Of a stretch of DNA of 12,908 nucleotides, positions 7,722 through 12,908 are shown one piece after another. A model generated the notes under the pieces. It did not search any database. It was given only the letters and a program-made list of their open reading frames with translations, and was not told the DNA's origin. Position 1 is the first letter of the stretch. Each line of letters opens with the position of its first letter. The stretch is from NCBI RefSeq assembly GCF_000003855.2, contig NW_003101661.1, positions 382,786-395,693 of the forward strand. The letters run 5' to 3'. This DNA comes from Blastomyces gilchristii SLH14081 (Eukaryota; Ascomycota; Eurotiomycetes; Onygenales; Ajellomycetaceae). The position numbers and the translations under genes were made by a program.

Positions 7722-8340
7722 CTTGAAAAAGTAAGATATTTTTCTCTGAGTTTTATATAATATTCTTATAAAGAATTAAAAACAGAGTTATTTTCTATCA
7801 TAATTTTATATTCTTTTAAATAAGAATTACTTTTTCAGTGACTGAAGAGCTTTCATTAATACTTAATTCTTTTTTACACTCTTTATTAACTGATTTGAGT
7901 TGCACACTTGTTGTGTGAGAAGAATTGAATAATTTAGAATAAAATTAAATAGTTTTAATCAATGTCTCTGTAAAAAATTGATTTATTTTTTATCAGTTTT
8001 TCTTCTAAAAACTGTTATATTATCTGATTTACTATCAATTGATAATATACTTTTTCTCACTATATTTCAAGAAAGAGATTGTAAGATTTTATTGATTTAT
8101 CTTAAAAATCAATCTTAGTTTATTAAATTCTCTTCAAAAATTTAATCTAGTTATTGAACTAGTGTGAAAAAAATCAGATATTTTATATACAAAAGTCTTT
8201 TATTCTTCTTTTAAAACAGTCTGACTAACTTTTCAATTGAAAACAGACTTAGAAATCTGTTAATTGAAATAGTCTGATCAACTTTTCAAAAGAGTTTAAT
8301 AAATATCTCAATTGAAACAGTCTAACTAACTTTTCATTAA
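7722..8340 (+). other. AT-rich non-coding leader before LINE ORF1
   Basis: About 620 bases with no coding signature. It has several short self-complementary stretches, for example ATTGATTT...AAAATCAAT at about 8090-8112 and CTAGTTATTGAACTAG at 8147-8162, plus the three-copy repeat listed separately. Its place directly upstream of ORF1 suggests the LINE 5' untranslated region, which in non-LTR elements holds an internal promoter. The exact 5' end of the LINE cannot be set from this window. Confidence 0.45.
8215..8338 (+). repeat. Three short direct repeats upstream of LINE ORF1
   Basis: A ~22-base unit close to AACAGTCTGACTAACTTTTC occurs at 8215, 8268 and 8316, spaced 53 and 48 bases apart and joined by AATTGAAA-type linkers. 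The copies differ only by a few transitions and one small rearrangement. Iterated short units in a LINE leader often act as promoter or enhancer blocks (inference). Confidence 0.65.
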
Positions 8341-9947
8341 GTGAGAATAATAAGTTCAAAAATACACTCAGTTGATGTGAAAAAAGATGCTTTCTCAAAT
8401 ACTATTCCTGAGATTGAAATTCTGAAGAGAAGAATGAAAGAAGAAATAGAGAAATAACAAGTTCTTGAAATATAGAAACTTGAAAAAGTAAGTAAGATTC
8501 TTGAAAAGCAGTGTCTGAGTGAGATGAATGAAGAAGTTCTGTTAATTCTTCATACTCAGGCTAGATAACTACAGATGATGATCAAGTTCAAACTTGAAAT
8601 TTCAAACACAGTTTAAAAAACATTGAAAATTTCTAGTATAATCACTGACTTTTCATTTTACTCTTCTTCTTTTTCTACTTCTTCTTCTTCTTTAAATCAG
8701 AAGAAAATATATGCTCAAGCAGCTGAATCTGCTGTCTCTAAATCTACTATCTCAAAATCTGCTCAAAATCCTGAGAAAACTGAGAAGAATACTACTCATA
8801 CTTTTATTCATAGAAAAGTAAAGAAAAAAATGTAAAAAGAGAAAATTTTCAAATCTTCAGAAATAGAAGACTTATTCTCAAAGTCTTAAATCAGAACATC
8901 TTACAAAGAAATAAGTTAAACTCAAATCTTATTTTCAGAATCAGAAATGAAATTAATCAGCAGTTCTTTTCTCAGTTAATAACTGATATTGAAGTTTAAA
9001 AATTAGTTATAGCTTCAATTAAGTTATCATTCTTTGAAAACTTCATCATTCTGACTACAATGTCTGAATTCAGTATAGAATTTCTTATTCAGAATAAGAA
9101 TCTCTGAAAATCAGCAGTAGAATCTTTGCTAAATATAATAATTCTATCTGAAAAAGATGAAAAGTGAAGTAAATTGATTCTTTATAATATTTCAGTTGAA
9201 ATTTTTGACTGTGAAGAAGAAATACTACTTCTCAAAAATGAATTAGAAGAATATAACTCTATTCAACTGAGAAAAGAGCCTGTATAACTAAATTCAATTA
9301 AGTTCAGATAAAGTAGAAGAAATATCTCTATTCTAGTATATATAAAGATACTTGAACAGTCAAAGATCTCTGAAGTAAGAGTAGCAGATTTGAAAATAAG
9401 AGTTCATAAATACAAAGACTCAAGAATGAATCTCAAAGCTTAAATACAGTGTTCAAACTGTCAGAGATATGAATACTTTATAATCTCTTATTTTAGAGAC
9501 TTAAAATATACATTTTGTGTCAGAGATCATAAAACTAGTGAGTATAAATATGAAATATGCTTAAAAAGAGATAAAATATATCAACACACTCTGCTTAAAT
9601 ACTCTAATTGTAAAGAAAAACATGCATCTAGCTTAAAAGAATGTATATTTACTTCAAGAACTCAAAAGAACTGAAGAAAAGATGAAGCTCAAAGTCAATC
9701 TAGAACTGAAGAGAATAGTCAAGTCAGTAAATTCATAAATATAAGCTTAAAAAGAAGAAACTCTTAACTATCTAGATCTTCAAACTTCAATTCTTCAGCT
9801 AAATATAAACAGAATTTGAATTCTCAAACTTCTGTTAAGATTAGAGAATTGAGAAATGACTCTGATAATAAACTAGATATAATATAAGCAGTTGAGATTT
9901 CTACTTTTCAAAATAGTTATAATCTACTATCTGATAATAGTGATTAG
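8341..9947 (+). pseudogene. LINE ORF1 (gag-like RNA-binding protein) relic
   Basis: From about 8341 to 8835 the frame of 8623 reads a Glu/Lys-rich coiled-coil-like stretch, then a Ser-rich tract (8640-8695, CTT/TCT repeats) and a K-I-Y-A-Q-A-A-E block. The part 8623-8835 is open for 70 codons. From about 8838 the signal continues in another frame (that of 8889) with an R-N-R-R-L-I-L block, an R-N-E-I-N-Q-Q-F block and an I-I-L-T-T-M block. The switch falls at an A-run (8821-8840), so a small indel there likely broke the frame. Zinc knuckles follow at 9450-9644, then a Ser/Asn-rich tail ending at the TAG at 9945. No clear native ATG survives. In Tad1 and I-type LINEs this protein packages element RNA. 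About 530 codons is a usual size. Confidence 0.82.
9450..9644 (+). other. Three CCHC zinc knuckles of LINE ORF1
   Basis: In the second ORF1 frame three knuckles are visible by spacing. Knuckle 1: Cys 9450 and Cys 9459, with Tyr at 9474 and 9489 in place of His and Cys. Knuckle 2: Tyr 9507 in place of Cys, Cys 9516, His 9528, Tyr 9543 in place of Cys. Knuckle 3: Tyr 9600 in place of Cys, Cys 9609, His 9621, Cys 9642. The three-knuckle cluster is typical of Tad1-, jockey- and I-type ORF1 proteins. The Cys-to-Tyr and His-to-Tyr changes fit single G-to-A and C-to-T mutations. Confidence 0.85.
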
Positions 9948-10009
9948 ATTCTACTCTATCTCTACTCTCTTTTAATATGAATATATAACAAAAATAACAA
10001 AAAAAGTTT

Positions 10010-10725
10010 AAAAACTCTTTAAAAATCACATTTATTCAAAATAATATGAATAGAAACTTAAATTATATTTATTCTTATCTTCAAATTGCATTTGAATAAA
10101 AAGTTGATTTTATACTGCTTCAGAAGCTGAGTTTTGATACTGAGAAAAAATATATTATTTCTTATTCAAGCTACTACTGCTTTCTATCTTAAAAGTCTGA
10201 GATAAAGTCAAGAGTAGTAATCTATAAAAGAAAGAGATCAAGATATTAATTTAATCTAAGATTTAATATTATATCTGATTCTGATATTCTGGTGAATAAT
10301 ATTATAGATAAAGAGAATAAGTTTAATATTATACAGCTCTTAAATATCTATAATAAAAAGTTGTTAAAGAAAAATAACAATATCTGAATAATTAATAGAG
10401 AGTTTCTGAACATAACTTCATTAAAAAACTCTATAATTGTAGAAGATTTCAATGCATAACATCTCTGATAAAATTCAGAATATAAAAGAGCAGTAAGAGC
10501 TGATAATCTGATTAAATGAATCTTTGAATATTTAATAGATTTAGTTAACAAGTCTGATCAATAAACATTCTTTAGAAAAGATATGAATCAGAAATCTATA
10601 ATAGATCTAATCTTTATATTATAAAATCTAATGAAAAAAAGACTTATAAACTGATTTATTGATTTAAATGAGACATCAGAATCAGATCATGAGATTATTC
10701 AATTTAATATTGAACTGAGTGAAGA
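10010..10725 (+). other. LINE apurinic-type endonuclease domain relic
   Basis: The start shows I-Q-N-N-M-N-R (10034-10054) with the catalytic-site Asn kept. Then comes an I-L-L-Q-K block where the family has Q-E: the catalytic Glu is now Lys (AAG at 10124). Next are an L-L-N-I-Y-N-K block near 10340, a V-E-D-F-N-A block (10439-10456) in which the Gly of G-D-F-N is now Glu but Asp and Asn survive, a T-F-F-R block and an S-I-I-D-L-I-F block near 10600, and an intact S-D-H at 10682-10690. Loss of the Glu alone would be expected to abolish cleavage. Confidence 0.88.
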
Positions 10726-11299
10726 ATAAATAAGTGAAAATCCTCTTCTCTCTAATCAGTTTAACTTTGAAAAAGCTGATTGAAAGACAGTTAAAGAAAG
10801 TATAAAACTGTTAAAATCTGAAAGATAGAGTAAGCTATATTGAAATTCTGATCAAGATATCTCAAATGAAATACTTAAGAATAGAGTGAAGCTTATTACA
10901 TCTATTATTCTAATAAATATTAAAGATAATATTTCAAAGAGAAAGTCTTCTGAGTATTTAAAATCTTGATAAAATAAGAATATTATATCTAAAAGAAAAT
11001 AATTAGCTACTGCTAGAAGAGATTGAAAGAATAATATAATTTCTAATAAAGAGTTCAAAGCTGTCAGAAATGAATATTTTTTAAATATTAAAAGAGTGAA
11101 AATAGACTACTGAAATAAATTTCTTAAAGAAGTATAAGAAAAGAAAGTTTTTAAAGCTTTTAACTATATTAAAATAAGAAGTGTAGCAAAACTTTCAGTC
11201 TTAGAATATAAGTTTCAGAATGAATTATATACAGTAAACTCTTTTAAGAAAAAATATTAAGCTTTTATAAGAACTCTCTTTCAAAACTCATTAGATTCA

Positions 11300-12200
11300 G
11301 ATTCAGAGAAAGAGAATATATTACTTCTTAACTATATTAATAAAAATGACTGAGAATGATCTAATCTTATATAAGATAAATTAGAGTCAGCTATCTTCTC
11401 AAGTTCAGTTAAAACTGCTGCAGAGCCTGATTCAATTAATTATTTAATTATTCAAAATACATACTTCTACTTAAAGAATGAATATTTTAAGCTCTTTTTT
11501 AATCTCTTAAAAAATAAATATTATTCTAAATGCTGAAGAGAAGTCACTGAAGTGATTCTTATAAAATCTAATAGAAAAACTTCAATTTCTAAGTTATATA
11601 GAGTAATATCTCTATTGAACTATCTAGAAAAGATTTTAGAAAAGATAATAGCTACTTAACTATCTTTTATAAGCTCTATTAATAACTCTCTTTTATTCAG
11701 TGAATAAATGAGAGATAGAAAAAAATGTTCTGTAATTAAAACTATTCTCTCAGTTATTCATAATATTCAAATAGTAAAGTATGAAGATCTGATCTCAACT
11801 GTAGTTTTTATTAATATAAAAGAAGTATTTAATTATATTTCAAAGTCAAAGTCAATTCAGAGTTTGAAGATATTAAAACTATTATTTTCTCTAATAAAAT
11901 AAGTTAACTGTTTTATATTTAAAAGAATCATATAACTTTTCTTTGATGAAATAAAATAAGATAAGACTGAGATAAAAATAGAAGTACTGTAAGAATCTTC
12001 AATCTCACTCATTTTATTTACAATATACACTGTATATCTATTTAAAAATAGAAATATAAAAATAGTGCAATCTCTGAGTTATATGAATGATATTAATCTA
12101 GTCTACAGCTCAAAAGCTATCAAAGAGAATTTAAAAGTGATTGAAAAAGCTGTAAAGAAAATCTTTGTTAGAGCAGATATCAATTAAATTTAATTTAATA
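11300..12200 (+). other. LINE reverse transcriptase domain relic
   Basis: Blocks in order: A-A-E-P-D-S-I-N (11417), the W-x-x-A-like segment with its Trp now TGA at 11534, V-I-S-L-L-N near 11610, a stop at 11657 where the second copy has Gln, a stop at 11705 shared by both copies, V-F-I-N-I-K-E-V-F-N at 11804-11833 in which the catalytic Asp (11813) and a second conserved Asp (11831) are Asn, an S-S-I-S-L-I-L-F block near 12000, and Y-M-N-D at 12080-12091 where the family has F/Y-x-D-D. One of the two palm Asp survives. The enzyme is inactive. Confidence 0.92.
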
Positions 12201-12908
12201 TAAATAAAACTGAGTTAATTCATTTCTTTTCTAGATTGAATAAGAAAGAACTATCTCTAACTCTTTTAAATAGAGAGATTAAACCCAGTTTAAATATCAA
12301 ATAATTAGAAGTATGATTAAACTCTCAGTTGAATTTTAAATATCATATTCAATAAAGAACTGTCAAGATAGAAAGACTATTGAATAACATAATAAGACTA
12401 TCAAATACAGAGAGAGATCTATTCTTCCAGACTATAAGACAGTTATATATAGTCTGTATTACATCAGTAGCTGATTATGAAGTTTAAGTTTAGTAAAATA
12501 ATTAAGAAAATTTCACTGAACTCTGTCAAAGTCTGTAAAACAGAGCTTTGAGAAGAATTCTGAGAGTATTTAAATCATCTTCTATTAAAGTAATGAAAAT
12601 TGAAGCTTCAATTCTTTCTTCTGTTATTAGATTTAAAAAGACCTGTATAAACTATACTCTGAGAGTTATAAAGATGAGCTTAAATTATATAATCAGAGAA
12701 AGACTCTCTTCTTCATTTTTATTAACTAACTCTGAAAATAAACTGAATTAAAATAGATTTCTTGATTAAAATAAAAATAATTCTTCAAAGAAAATATCTT
12801 CTTAATTATACAGACTATACTCACTGATTAAAAATTAATTTTCTTCTTTAAATATTGAAAAAGTTGATCATGAGAAGATATCTCTTCTAAAGAGAAAATC
12901 TTGGAATC
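12200..12908 (+). other. LINE ORF2 thumb and pre-RNase H region relic
   Basis: After the palm the frame reads N-K-T-E-L-I-H-F (near 12205), then a V-x-L-N-S-Q-L-N-F block near 12320-12340, a T-I-R-Q-L-Y block near 12435 and an R-R-I-L-R-V-F-K block at 12551. These match the post-RT region of Tad1/I-type ORF2, where a conserved Trp-Leu-Gly stretch, an R-Q-L-Y helix and an A-L-R-x-I-L-G-x-F-K helix are usual. A 67-codon open run, 12548-12751, is part of this. The window ends at a K-S-W-N block that normally sits shortly before RNase H. Confidence 0.72.

Larger units (their letters stand above)
8341..12908 (+). mobile_element. Tad1-like non-LTR retrotransposon (LINE), RIP-degraded
   Basis: An ORF1 with three nucleocapsid-type zinc knuckles is followed by an ORF2 with an apurinic-type endonuclease and a non-LTR reverse transcriptase. 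This two-ORF layout is that of the Tad1 clade, the main LINE clade of filamentous fungi. The element runs past the right end of the window. A second, shorter copy lies antisense at 1082-1480. Its coding frames carry many stops, one frameshift in ORF1 and altered catalytic residues. The 5' limit given is the first in-frame ORF1 sequence; the leader probably extends upstream toward 7722. Confidence 0.92.
9990..12908 (+). pseudogene. LINE ORF2 (endonuclease-reverse transcriptase) relic, open at window end
   Basis: A single frame (phase of 10121) holds the endonuclease, reverse transcriptase and post-RT region without a frameshift for about 970 codons, broken by many stops. The N-terminus cannot be fixed; the first family-like block begins near 10010. 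The protein would nick target DNA and prime reverse transcription of LINE RNA there. The 3' part reaches a K-I-S-L-L-K-R-K-S-W-N block at the last bases, which resembles the short linker before the RNase H domain of Tad1 elements, so the gene is cut by the window edge. Local open stretches such as 11708-11902 and 12548-12751 are parts of this frame, not separate genes. Confidence 0.9.

Noticed and set aside
10348..10551. Minus-strand open stretch of 67 codons
   Set aside because: Antisense shadow of the LINE endonuclease domain, whose motifs read clearly on the plus strand.
10852..11058. Minus-strand open stretch of 68 codons rich in Leu, Ile and Phe
   Set aside because: Antisense to LINE ORF2 between the endonuclease and reverse transcriptase. 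The apparent membrane-like composition comes from A-rich sense-strand codons.
1..12908. Frequent TTATAA and CTTATAAG words as DNA-transposon target sites or binding sites
   Set aside because: They are spread over all elements and are expected when RIP converts CpG and CpA steps in AT-rich DNA. No transposase or terminal repeats go with them.
1..12908. tRNA or rRNA genes, bacterial operons, riboswitches
   Set aside because: No cloverleaf, conserved rRNA block, ribosome-binding-site-led gene or terminator was seen. The content is eukaryotic retrotransposon.

Overview
The window looks like a block of dead, nested transposable elements from a filamentous ascomycete (Pezizomycotina-type) genome. 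I see no intact host gene. By eye the DNA is roughly 70 % A+T. I found only four CpG dinucleotides in 12.9 kb (cytosines at 943, 1168, 2583 and 6376). Protein-family signatures can be read in long frames, but these frames are broken by stops and by substitutions explained by C-to-T and G-to-A change. That is the mark of repeat-induced point mutation (RIP). Two copies of one LINE segment inside the window allow a direct test: 362 ungapped positions hold 24 differences, 21 are transitions, 20 run from G/C to A/T, and 17 of those 20 lie at CpA/TpG.

Layout. (a) 1-1060: one arm of a ~1 kb inverted repeat, with an internal two-copy tandem repeat. (b) 1082-~1480, minus strand: a fragment of a Tad1-like LINE reverse transcriptase. 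(c) ~1504-5640, plus strand: a Ty3/Gypsy chromovirus lacking its 5' LTR and most of gag. It keeps one reading frame from the gag zinc knuckle through protease, reverse transcriptase, RNase H and integrase to a C-terminal chromodomain. (d) ~5640-5825: AT-rich spacer without recognisable coding, probably the element's 3' tail. (e) ~5826-6600: an unidentified plus-strand coding relic. (f) ~6680-7721: the second inverted-repeat arm. (g) 7722-8340: AT-rich non-coding DNA with three short repeats, probably LINE 5' leader. (h) 8341-12908: a long plus-strand Tad1-like LINE with ORF1 (three zinc knuckles) and ORF2 (endonuclease and reverse transcriptase). The window ends just where an RNase H domain would be expected.

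The parts do not work together as a pathway. They record insertions, a rearrangement that left the two arms and the two LINE copies in opposite orientation, and later mutation of nearly every catalytic residue. Nothing here appears able to encode an active transposition enzyme. The most informative material is the RIP record, the inverted-repeat architecture and the orphan coding relic.
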